Assembly (NCBI GenBank): GCA_026982275.1
Contig: JALSHK010000010.1
Location: 1-6,911, forward strand
Direction of reading: 5' to 3'
Source: Paracoccaceae bacterium
GTDB lineage: Bacteria > Pseudomonadota > Alphaproteobacteria > Rhodobacterales > Rhodobacteraceae
DNA length: 6,911 bases
Position numbers and translations under genes: made by a program. Position 1 is the first letter of the stretch. Every line of letters begins with the position of its first letter. The notes beneath the pieces are model-generated. The model did no database searches, had not been told where the DNA came from, and worked only from the letters and a program-made list of their open reading frames with translations. Positions 1 through 6,066 of this stretch are shown piece after piece.

Positions 1-1
1 G

Positions 2-385
2 GTTGATCCCCGCTCGGCCTTTGCCGCCGATATCCGCTTTCCGGATGAAACGGTGCTGGAAAGCTGGCCCGACAAAGCACTGGAATCGCTGAATCTTGAC
101 GCGCGCACTGCCGTGATTACCCTTTCTCATGATCCCAAGATCGATGATCCCGCGATCAAGGTGGCGCTGGCCTCGCCGGTGTTTTATCTCGGCTGTCTTG
201 GCTCCAGACGCACCCATGCCAAGCGGGTATCGCGGCTAAAGGCGGCGGGTATACCGCCCGGGACCATTGCCAGAATCCACGCGCCTGTAGGGGCGGATAT
301 CGGGGCCAAAACGCCGGCGGAAATCGCGATTTCGATCATGGCCGAGGTGATCGACCGCCTGCGCAACCCCGATCAGCGGTTATGA
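2..385 (+). CDS. XdhC family protein (molybdenum cofactor insertion/chaperone), 3' part only
   Basis: The reading frame is open from the window edge (frame starting at base 2), so the 5' end is missing and only the C-terminal 127 codons are seen. The visible part is the Rossmann-like C-terminal domain of XdhC/CoxF-type proteins: the glycine-rich signature GCLGSRRTHAKR lies at 191-226, and the family's closing signature APVGADIGAKTPAEIA at 281-328 is followed by an amphipathic helix (EVIDRLR). Known family members bind molybdenum cofactor and help sulfurate it and insert it into xanthine dehydrogenase/CO dehydrogenase-type hydroxylases in the cytoplasm. A GTG at 53 could be taken as a start, but homology-like sequence continues upstream of it (RSAFAADIRFPDE), so it is internal. 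The TGA stop overlaps the next gene's ATG (ATGA, 382-385), indicating translational coupling with the cofactor-modifying gene downstream. Which hydroxylase it serves cannot be told from this window. Confidence 0.9.
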   Translation, partial: VDPRSAFAADIRFPDETVLESWPDKALESLNLDARTAVITLSHDPKIDDPAIKVALASPVFYLGCLGSRRTHAKRVSRLKAAGIPPGTIARIHAPVGADIGAKTPAEIAISIMAEVIDRLRNPDQRL

Positions 386-1983
386 AATTCGGCCAAACCC
401 CGCTGAGCGAGGCCGAAGGCGCGCTGCTGGTGCATGCGGTGCGCCTGCCAGACAGATGGCTGCGCAAGGGGGTGGTTCTGGGCGAGAAAGATCTGCAAGC
501 CATGGCCAGAGCGGGGATAAAACAGGTGCTGGTGGCGCGGCCGGAGCCGGACGAGCTGGGCGAAAATACCGCCGCAGAGGCGCTGGGCAAGGCGGGGGCC
601 GGCCCGTATATCTCGGCCTCCAAAGCCTTTGCCGGCCGGGTCAATCTGCTGGCGGAGCAGGCGGGGGTGCTGGAAGTGGATGCGCAAGCCATCAACGGCT
701 TTAACCGCATCGATCCGGCGATTACGGTGGCAACCTTGCCCGCCTATGCCCGTGTGGATAGAGGCCAGCTTTTAGCCACAATCAAGATCATTCCCTATGC
801 TGCCAAGCGCGCTTTTATAACCAGGGCCGCCGAGCGGATATCGGGGGCGCTGCGGCTGCATCCGGTGCAAAACAAGCGCATATCCCTGATCCTTTCCACC
901 GGTGAGGGGCTAAAGCCGAGCCTGCTGGAAAAGGGCCGGAAGGCGATCGGGGCGCGGCTGGCGCGGTTGGGGCTGGGCCTGGCGGAGCATCGGATAGTGC
1001 CGCATGAGGCGCAAGCGCTGGCGGCGGCGATATCGGAGGCCAGAGGCGATATCGTGCTGCTGCTCGGGGCATTTGCCACCGCCGATATTCGCGATACCGG
1101 GCCAGAGGCGGTGCGGCGGGCTGGCGGGCGGATCTCGCGTTTTGGCATTCCGGTGGATCCGGGGAATTTGTTGTTTGTTGGCGAGCAGGGAGGCAGGCCG
1201 GTGCTGGGCTTGCCCGGCTGCGTGCGGGCCCTGGCGCTGAACGGGGCGGACTGGGTGCTGGAGCGGATGATATGTGGCATCGAGCTGGACGAGAAAATGC
1301 TGACCGGCATGGGGGTGGGAGGCCTGCTCAAGGAGATCCCGACCCGCCCGATGCCGCGCCGGATGGGCGACAAGCCCGGGGCGGATAAATTTGCCGTAAT
1401 CCTGCTGGCGGCGGGGCAATCGCGCCGGATGCGCGGGCAAGACAAGCTATTGCAAGAGGTTGGCGGGGGGGCAATGCTTCGCCACGCGGCGATATCGGCG
1501 CTAGAAAGCGCGGCTTCAGAGGTGCTGGTGGTGTTGCCGCCTGCGCACGGGGCGCGGCGTGCAGCGCTCAAGGGGCTGGCGGTTCGCATTATCGATGCGC
1601 CGGACCATGCCGAAGGCATGGGTGCGAGCCTGCGCAATGCGATGGGGCGGATCGGGGCGGATATCGAAGGGGTGATTGTGGCGCTGGCGGATATGCCCGA
1701 GGTCGCACCAGTGCATTTTGACTCTCTGATTTCGGGTTATGATCCGGCAAGGGGTCACGAGATCTGCCGCGCCTGTGACGAGGCCGGGCGGCCTGGCCAT
1801 CCGATCCTGTTCGGGCGGCGGTTTTTTGAAAGCCTGTCGGCTTCGGCAGGCGATATCGGCGGTCGCGATATTCTGCGCGACAGTGCCGAATTTGTGTTGC
1901 GCGTTCCCACATCGGGCCGTGGCGCTTCGCTGGATCTGGATACGCCGGAGGCCTGGGCGGGCTGGCGCGGTGAAGCCGGGTAG
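382..1983 (+). CDS. Fused molybdopterin-binding / MobA-like nucleotidyltransferase protein
   Basis: This 533-residue protein carries two domains. Residues about 1-330 resemble the MoeA-like molybdopterin-binding fold, with the segment GRISRFGIPVDPGNLL (about 249-264) followed by PVLGLPGC (273-280). Residues about 335-530 form a MobA/MocA/CoxI-type nucleotidyltransferase with the nucleotide-binding loop LLAAGQSRRM (341-350), DKLL (354-357), EGMGASL (411-417), the metal-binding ALADMPEV (434-441, likely catalytic Asp437), GHPILF (472-477), GDIGGRDIL (490-498) and the terminal DLDTPEAW (518-525). Known relatives transfer CMP (MocA) or GMP (MobA) to molybdopterin; with xdhC immediately upstream, cytidylylation for a xanthine/CO dehydrogenase-family enzyme is the likelier role, but that is inference. 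All key motifs are intact, so it should be active. The start ATG overlaps the xdhC stop and has no strong Shine-Dalgarno sequence, so translation is probably coupled; the opening MKFG residues fit the family start as I recall it. It is cytoplasmic, with no signal peptide or membrane segment. Confidence 0.9.
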   Translation: MKFGQTPLSEAEGALLVHAVRLPDRWLRKGVVLGEKDLQAMARAGIKQVLVARPEPDELGENTAAEALGKAGAGPYISASKAFAGRVNLLAEQAGVLEVDAQAINGFNRIDPAITVATLPAYARVDRGQLLATIKIIPYAAKRAFITRAAERISGALRLHPVQNKRISLILSTGEGLKPSLLEKGRKAIGARLARLGLGLAEHRIVPHEAQALAAAISEARGDIVLLLGAFATADIRDTGPEAVRRAGGRISRFGIPVDPGNLLFVGEQGGRPVLGLPGCVRALALNGADWVLERMICGIELDEKMLTGMGVGGLLKEIPTRPMPRRMGDKPGADKFAVILLAAGQSRRMRGQDKLLQEVGGGAMLRHAAISALESAASEVLVVLPPAHGARRAALKGLAVRIIDAPDHAEGMGASLRNAMGRIGADIEGVIVALADMPEVAPVHFDSLISGYDPARGHEICRACDEAGRPGHPILFGRRFFESLSASAGDIGGRDILRDSAEFVLRVPTSGRGASLDLDTPEAWAGWRGEAG

Positions 1984-2002
1984 GAAGCCGGAACGCCTTT
2001 GC

Positions 2003-4165
2003 CTATTCCGCGGGCATCCGCAATATCGCTTCGCGGTTGCGCTTGCGGATGCGCACGGTGTTTTCCGAAATGGCAACCACTGTCCAGCCGGTGAATTTTT
2101 GGCCGGTCTGCACCCGAACCCGCCGGCCATCCGCCAGCATGATCAGTGCGGTTCTGGCATCGGCCGCACCGAAAATACCCAGCAGGTTGGTGCGCCGCAA
2201 ATTGATGGCATTCTGGATGGTGGCGGCGCGCGCGACCGAGGCCGAAGTGGGCAGGCTCACCGTTTGCGGATCCGGCGGCACGACCGGCGTGGCATGGGGG
2301 CGCTCGGTGCGCGTGGCGGCCATTTCTGCGGCGCTGGCAACAAAGGCGGCCGTGCGGCGGCTGGGCCGCACCGCCACTGTGGGCGCTGCCGCTGATATTG
2401 TGTCATTCTCCGGCGTTACGATATCGATGTTGGGTTTTGGCCGCCGCAGCGCGCGCAACCGATTGCCTTCGGCCAGTAGATCTGCGCTGATGCTGGCAAA
2501 TACCCGTTCGGGAATTTCAGCCCCGGAGCGGAGCCTAGGCAGCAGGTCGGGCTGGCCGGCAATGAGGGCAAATGGTGCATCTTCGGGCCGTGGCTCCAAT
2601 GTGCTGATTGCGGCATCCACCGCAAGGGCAACCGAAATATCGGCTTCGGTGGTGTCTGGCACCACAGGGGCGGCGGGCGGATCCGCTGCCGCAATTTCGG
2701 TGGAGTTTTCGAGGGCAGGGTCAGCTATGGCGGCTTCAGGCTCTGCCGGTGCGGGAGGCTTTGGCCGGAAAGACGGACGGATTTCCGGCGCGCCTTCCAC
2801 AAGGCTGAATAGCGGGGCCGGGCCGGTGGCCACCAGAGGCGCCGCTGGTGTGGCATCAGGTATGACATCAGGTTCGGCGGGCGGTTCCACCTGCGGCGGG
2901 ATCGGGCGGCCCGAGCGCAGCGCCGGCAAAACGGGTGGCAGGCCGCGGGTATATTCGACCACCCTGGATTCGATCAGCAAAATCGGGCTGGCCATGCGCG
3001 AAAGCTGCGCCACCGTCAGCCCCGAGCGGGCCACGAATTCGGCCAGCGCATCGGGGGAAAGGCGGGTGGCCATGGCCGGAAGCGGCTCGAGAAAGAATGC
3101 GGTATTGGCGACGGTCATCGGGCGGGGCTGGCGCAGCAGCGCCGGCATCGGGCCGGCGGGGCGGTCCGGCGCGGCATCGGGCACAGGCGCGGTGGGTGTT
3201 TCGATCTTGGCCAGCAGGGGAATCAGCCCCAGTTCGGGCTGGTCATCGGCTGGCGCGGGGTCAGGCAGGGGCGAAATTTCGGCGGGCCAGTTGACCGCAA
3301 CCTGAATATATTCCGGGATCGGATCCAGCGGATTGCTCTGGACCGGCGGGGCGGAGGGCTGGATTTCTTCCTGCGCATCGGCGGTTAGCCGGCGCGGCGG
3401 AAGATAGGGCAGGGCAGCGGGCAGGGCGGGCGCGAAAAGGCCCGCGAATTCGGGAAAGACCGGACCGGGATTCGGGCCGGCAGGCAGGGCGGGCGCACCG
3501 GCGCGCTCTATGCCGGGATTCGGCTGCTGGAATGGCGCAAAATCGGCGGCTTTGGGTGGCACTTCCCAAAAATCAAAAGGATCTATCTGGTAAAAACTGT
3601 AGCCGCCCCCGATAACCAGCGTTGCGGCGGCCGCAGCCACAAAGCCTAGTCCGACGGCTTTGGCCTTATCGGTAGGCACACTGAAAACCGGTGCTTTCGA
3701 AAAGCCTGCAACCTCGGCGCGGGTGCTGAAACCGCGAGGCTTGAAACCGTGGCTTTTGGCAAAGGTTTTGGCTTCGTGCAGGGTCCGGAGGCGGACACCG
3801 GCGACGGCGAGGCTGCCGTTTTCGGGATTTGCCTCGCCGATCTCTGCAGCATAATCCGTGGGCTTGTCGCCGAAATCCCGGGCGAGCTGGTTGCGGGCGA
3901 GGGCAAGCTGCCCGGGGATGTTCGGATCCGGTTCGGCAAGGGTGGATTCGAAAATCTGGTCTTTGGGCAGCCAGATTTGCACCTCGCAGCGCCGCCCGCC
4001 CAGCCGCGCGGCAATATCGCGCATATTGGACAAGCGTTCCCGCAGCGCAGCGTCGTTTAGCGACACCTGCGCCAGCTCGTGCCAGTGGCCATCAAAAGCC
4101 AGCTGGTGCAGCGCGATTCCGTCTTGCGACATATCCAGCGCCAGAGAGGGGAGCGGTTTGGTCAT
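2003..4165 (-). CDS. Single-pass membrane protein with Pro/Ala-rich periplasmic region; possible GspL/PilM-like N-terminus and GspC/PilP-like C-terminus
   Basis: I do not recognise a named gene. The 720-residue protein has four regions. Residues 1-165 are soluble and presumably cytoplasmic; the pattern LALDMSQDGIALHQL near the start, VQIWLPKDQIF (62-72), and LAVAGVRLRTLHEAKTFAKSHGFKPRGF (119-146, a strand-helix-strand unit) recall one lobe of the actin-like fold in GspL/PilM proteins. Residues about 170-190 (AVGLGFVAAAAATLVIGGGY) are a single transmembrane helix. Residues about 200-640 are low-complexity, very rich in Pro and Ala, and contain short internal repeats. Residues about 655-718 (LLGIFGAADARTALIML, then ADGRRVRVQTGQKFTGWTVVAI) form a small beta domain resembling the HR domain of GspC/PilP. 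The start is ATG at 4163-4165, preceded on the minus strand by GAGG three bases upstream. It is transcribed alone, divergent from the secreted-protein pair and convergent with the cofactor genes. A role as an envelope-spanning scaffold is inference; a free-standing Rhodobacteraceae-specific protein is equally possible. Confidence 0.8.
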   Translation of the reverse strand: MTKPLPSLALDMSQDGIALHQLAFDGHWHELAQVSLNDAALRERLSNMRDIAARLGGRRCEVQIWLPKDQIFESTLAEPDPNIPGQLALARNQLARDFGDKPTDYAAEIGEANPENGSLAVAGVRLRTLHEAKTFAKSHGFKPRGFSTRAEVAGFSKAPVFSVPTDKAKAVGLGFVAAAAATLVIGGGYSFYQIDPFDFWEVPPKAADFAPFQQPNPGIERAGAPALPAGPNPGPVFPEFAGLFAPALPAALPYLPPRRLTADAQEEIQPSAPPVQSNPLDPIPEYIQVAVNWPAEISPLPDPAPADDQPELGLIPLLAKIETPTAPVPDAAPDRPAGPMPALLRQPRPMTVANTAFFLEPLPAMATRLSPDALAEFVARSGLTVAQLSRMASPILLIESRVVEYTRGLPPVLPALRSGRPIPPQVEPPAEPDVIPDATPAAPLVATGPAPLFSLVEGAPEIRPSFRPKPPAPAEPEAAIADPALENSTEIAAADPPAAPVVPDTTEADISVALAVDAAISTLEPRPEDAPFALIAGQPDLLPRLRSGAEIPERVFASISADLLAEGNRLRALRRPKPNIDIVTPENDTISAAAPTVAVRPSRRTAAFVASAAEMAATRTERPHATPVVPPDPQTVSLPTSASVARAATIQNAINLRRTNLLGIFGAADARTALIMLADGRRVRVQTGQKFTGWTVVAISENTVRIRKRNREAILRMPAE
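2014..2052. repeat. 10-bp perfect inverted repeat near convergent gene ends
   Basis: GCATCCGCAA at 2014-2023 is the exact reverse complement of TTGCGGATGC at 2043-2052, with a 19-nt loop that itself contains a small CGC-TTC-GCG hairpin. It lies 30 nt beyond the stop of the plus-strand gene and inside the last codons of the convergent minus-strand gene. As plus-strand RNA it could act as a terminator or 3' stabilising hairpin, but only a short TTTT (2060-2063) follows, so classical intrinsic termination is weak. It also encodes the basic RKRNRE-type tail of the minus-strand protein, which may be the whole reason for the symmetry. Confidence 0.5.
3234..3568 (-). other. Low-complexity Pro/Ala-rich spacer segment within the membrane protein
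   Basis: This part (about residues 200-311) directly follows the transmembrane helix and consists largely of Pro, Ala, Gly and Leu with few charged residues, for example PALPAGPNPGPVFPEF. Such sequence is expected to be extended and disordered and could let the C-terminal domain reach across the periplasm. The low-complexity character continues, with interruptions, to about residue 640. One folded-looking island (about 350-405, NTAFFLEPLPAMATRLSPDAL then a helix) interrupts it. Confidence 0.6.
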
Positions 4166-4322
4166 AATCCTCGGGGTTCTGCCATGGGTGGCGTTATTTT
4201 ACAAGGTGAGCCGAAGGTGATTCAAGCCATGCTTTGCGATCCGGGGGGCGATGGGCGGTTTCGAGCGCAAAATCCGGATATAGCGCTTCCGGGACGGAAA
4301 ATTTGCACGAGAAACAACAAAA

Positions 4323-4332
4323 TGCTTAAGCA
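4323..4332. repeat. 10-bp perfect palindrome TGCTTAAGCA
   Basis: TGCTTAAGCA is self-complementary and lies in the divergent intergenic region about 130 bp upstream of the plus-strand start and 158 bp upstream of the minus-strand start. It could be an operator half-site pair for a dimeric regulator, but no second copy is seen nearby and no regulator gene is in the window. Confidence 0.35.
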
Positions 4333-4367
4333 ATGCGGCTAGAATGCTGTTTTCACATAAAAATCGG

Positions 4368-4397
4368 TTGACCTGGGCAGGGGTTGCGCGATAGCAA
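4368..4397 (+). promoter_or_regulatory. Weak sigma-70-like promoter candidate for the tandem secreted-protein genes
   Basis: TTGACC at 4368-4373 is a good -35 match (five of six to TTGACA). With an 18-bp spacer, TAGCAA at 4392-4397 is a poor -10 element (three of six to TATAAT). Transcription from here would give a leader of roughly 60 nt ahead of the ATG at 4463. No better pair was found by eye in the AT-rich stretch that follows, and alphaproteobacterial promoters often have poor -10 matches. Confidence 0.3.
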
Positions 4398-4452
4398 AAT
4401 AACAAGCTAACCCGTTTTTAGTTCTTTTTGTAAATATTGTTTTGTCGCCGCT

Positions 4453-4457
4453 GGAGG
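4453..4457 (+). promoter_or_regulatory. Shine-Dalgarno sequence GGAGG deciding the start at 4463
   Basis: GGAGG at 4453-4457 sits five bases before the ATG at 4463. The frame is also open upstream to a TTG at 4442, but that start would place this strong site inside the gene and add seven residues (SPLEDL-type) ahead of a normal signal peptide, so 4463 is chosen. Confidence 0.9.
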
Positions 4458-4462
4458 ACTTG

Positions 4463-6025
4463 ATGAATAAGTGTTTGACCAATCTAAAGCTTTCGGGGCT
4501 GGCTGCGCTGATGGCGCTGGCCTTTTTCCCCGTGAAAGCACAAGAGGTTACCCTGAAATCCCTGGATGGCACCGTTTCCATGACCGGAGATCTGCTGGAA
4601 TTCGACGGTATTTCCTATCGCATCCTGATGTTGATCGGTGAAATCTCGATCGATGCCTCGCAGGTGGTTTGTGAAGGCCCCGGTTGCCCTAATATGCTGG
4701 CAAACCAGACAGAATTCACCGTTGCCGGCTCAAGCGGCATCGGGCTGAATTTGCTGCCAACCCTGATCGAGGTTTTTGCGCTGGATCGTGGCGGAGATCT
4801 TGATGTTACGGTCAATGAGAATGGTTCTACCGTTTATAACGTGCTGGAAGCGGATGGCACGGTTTATGCGTCTATCTCGGTTCAGGCCACAGATTCTATT
4901 GACGGGTTTTCCAAGTTACTCGACGGTTCGGCGATGATTGCTATGTCCTCCCGGGAGGTGACCGCATCAGAGCTGGAGGCTTTCGAGCAAGCGGGTGCCG
5001 GGGTTTTGAATAGTGCCGCGCAGGAAAGCATTATCGCACTTGACGGGGTGGTCGCAACGGTGAACCGCGATAATCCGGTGTCGGTTTTGAGCATTCCCCA
5101 GATATCGGCAATCTTTGAGGGCGATATTGTAAACTGGAGTCAGGTTGGCGGTGCGGATGCGCCGATTTCGCTTTATCGCCGGGGTGCCAATGCCGGCACA
5201 ACCACTGTATTTACCAATATCGGCTTCGCAGATGGCGATCACAGCCTGACCGAAAATGCCACGATATTACCAACCGATGCGGCTGTTTCCGATGCGGTCG
5301 CTGCCGATATTAACGGTATCGGCCTGACAAGCTATGCGCAGGAGCGCCGGGCGAAGGCGGTGACGCTCCGTTCGGTTTGTGGCGGATTATACGGGGCTTC
5401 CGATTTCGCGATCAAAACCGAGGAATATCCGCTTACCCGCCGTATGTATCTTTATACCAAACAGGCAGATATTCCTGCTGTAGCACAAGAATTCCTGGAT
5501 TTCGCCAATTCGGAAACCGCGCAATCGGTGATAGCGAATTCCGGTTTTATCGGGCAGAATTTAAGTCGGAATACGCTGGATCAACAAGGCCGTCGCATGG
5601 CGCAAGCCATCGTAACGAGCGGGAATCGCACCGAGCTTTTGCAGCTGCAGGATCTCGCGGCAAGTGTGCTGGATGCAACGCGTCTGTCCTTCACCATGAG
5701 GTTTGATGAAAACGGCGAGTTGGATGCCCGGGCTTTGGCCGATGTCGAGCGGCTCGGAAAGATGATCTCGAACGGGGATTTTTCCAGCCGGCAGATACTG
5801 GTTCTGGGCTTTTCCGATGATACCGGAGCCATCAACGCCCAGCTGAATGAAACACAAGACATGGCCGAGACCGTGCGTGATGCTGTGGTCAATGCTACCG
5901 GTCGCGCCAATATGGGGAATGTTCGCATGTCTCCGATCGGCTACGGGCGGCTGTTTCCGGTTGCCTGTAATGCAACAGATGCCGGGCGGAGCAGCAATAA
6001 TCGTGTCGAGATTTGGGTGAAATAG
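4463..6025 (+). CDS. PstS-like substrate-binding protein with C-terminal OmpA-like domain
   Basis: The 520-residue product has a Sec signal peptide (MNKCLTNLKLSGLAALMALA..., likely cleaved after VKA at residue 26). Residues about 27-80 form a small beta-rich domain with C70 and C75 in CEGPGCP. Residues about 85-370 have the PstS-type binding-protein pattern: FTVAGSSGIGLNLLPTLIE (85-103), MIAMSSREV (158-166), ALDGVVATVN (192-201), IPQISAIFEGDIVNWSQVGG (211-230), RRGANAGTTTVF (239-250), and FLDFANSETAQSVIANSGF (344-362). Residues about 405-520 are OmpA-like, ending GYGRLFPVACNATDAGRSSN then NRVEIWVK. Relatives are commonly annotated as phosphate ABC transporter substrate-binding/OmpA family proteins, periplasmic and possibly cell-wall attached. 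No transporter permease or ATPase gene is present, so phosphate uptake is not shown. The canonical SGT phosphate motif reads AGT (244-246), and the OmpA peptidoglycan-binding arginine is replaced by Gln465, so both binding functions may be altered. A paralog follows 41 bp downstream, probably in the same operon. Confidence 0.88.
   Translation: MNKCLTNLKLSGLAALMALAFFPVKAQEVTLKSLDGTVSMTGDLLEFDGISYRILMLIGEISIDASQVVCEGPGCPNMLANQTEFTVAGSSGIGLNLLPTLIEVFALDRGGDLDVTVNENGSTVYNVLEADGTVYASISVQATDSIDGFSKLLDGSAMIAMSSREVTASELEAFEQAGAGVLNSAAQESIIALDGVVATVNRDNPVSVLSIPQISAIFEGDIVNWSQVGGADAPISLYRRGANAGTTTVFTNIGFADGDHSLTENATILPTDAAVSDAVAADINGIGLTSYAQERRAKAVTLRSVCGGLYGASDFAIKTEEYPLTRRMYLYTKQADIPAVAQEFLDFANSETAQSVIANSGFIGQNLSRNTLDQQGRRMAQAIVTSGNRTELLQLQDLAASVLDATRLSFTMRFDENGELDARALADVERLGKMISNGDFSSRQILVLGFSDDTGAINAQLNETQDMAETVRDAVVNATGRANMGNVRMSPIGYGRLFPVACNATDAGRSSNNRVEIWVK
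5672..6022 (+). other. OmpA-like C-terminal domain region
   Basis: Residues about 404-520 of the first PstS-like protein show the OmpA_C/MotB pattern: a strand LSFTMRFDENGELD, a helix, the strand QILVLGFSDDTG (444-455), a helix, and the GYG...N.T..GR...NRVEI ending. In peptidoglycan-binding members the Asp of the TDxxG motif and the Arg of LSxxRA hold diaminopimelate. Here the Asp is kept (Asp452 in GFSDDTG) but the second motif reads LNETQD, so the Arg is absent. Confidence 0.75.
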
Positions 6026-6051
6026 CCCGGTATGCCGGATAATTCAGGCTC

Positions 6052-6058
6052 AAGGGGG
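6052..6058 (+). promoter_or_regulatory. Shine-Dalgarno sequence AAGGGGG for the second paralog
   Basis: AAGGGGG lies eight bases before the ATG at 6067 and supports that start. The 41-bp gap after the preceding stop holds no clear promoter or terminator; the only symmetry is CCGG-TATG-CCGG at 6027-6038, too short to be a convincing terminator. Confidence 0.7.
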
Positions 6059-6066
6059 CCAAACTT

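Larger units (their letters stand above)
4166..4462. other. Divergent AT-rich intergenic region
   Basis: This 297-bp region separates the minus-strand membrane-protein gene from the plus-strand secreted-protein pair and must hold the start signals for both. The part next to the plus-strand gene is strikingly AT-rich: 21 G/C of 60 in 4381-4440, against 40 of 60 in 1021-1080. It holds a 10-bp perfect palindrome, one weak promoter-like pair, and the Shine-Dalgarno sequences on each flank. The small open frames crossing it on either strand have no convincing ribosome-binding site or recognisable protein, and I see no RNA gene in it. Confidence 0.7.

Noticed and set aside
795..1637. 280-codon minus-strand open frame inside the fusion gene
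   Set aside because: It lies wholly opposite a gene with intact family motifs and translates to Pro/Ser/Arg-rich low-complexity sequence typical of an antisense frame in GC-rich DNA.
1972..1991. Direct repeat GAAGCCGG (1972-1979 and 1984-1991) at the end of the fusion gene
   Set aside because: Eight bases in a GC-rich setting with no flanking mobile-element signs; likely chance.
2037..3305. Long plus-strand open frame of 422 codons opposite the membrane-protein gene
   Set aside because: It is the antisense shadow of the Pro/Ala-rich coding sequence; the product is a Gly/Ser/Ala-rich string without recognisable domains and its frame lacks a plausible ribosome-binding site.
4277..4305. TATATC on the minus strand as a -10 element for the membrane-protein gene
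   Set aside because: The -10 is fair, but the position 17-18 bp upstream reads CAAATT/GCAAAT with little resemblance to a -35 element.
4348..4373. Possible Pho box (CTGTTTTCACATAAAAATC...) upstream of the PstS-like genes
   Set aside because: Only the first CTGT half matches; no second CTGTCAT-like repeat follows at the required spacing, so PhoB control is not supported by the sequence.
4199..4405. Small minus-strand frame in the divergent intergenic region
   Set aside because: No recognisable domain and no Shine-Dalgarno sequence; the composition looks like non-coding DNA.
4442..4462. Upstream TTG start that would add seven residues to the first PstS-like protein
   Set aside because: The strong GGAGG at 4453-4457 lies inside that extension and is well spaced for ATG 4463, which also gives a normal signal peptide.
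6026..6066. Terminator or promoter between the two PstS-like genes
   Set aside because: Only a four-base CCGG-TATG-CCGG symmetry without a T-run, and no -35/-10 pair; cotranscription is simpler.
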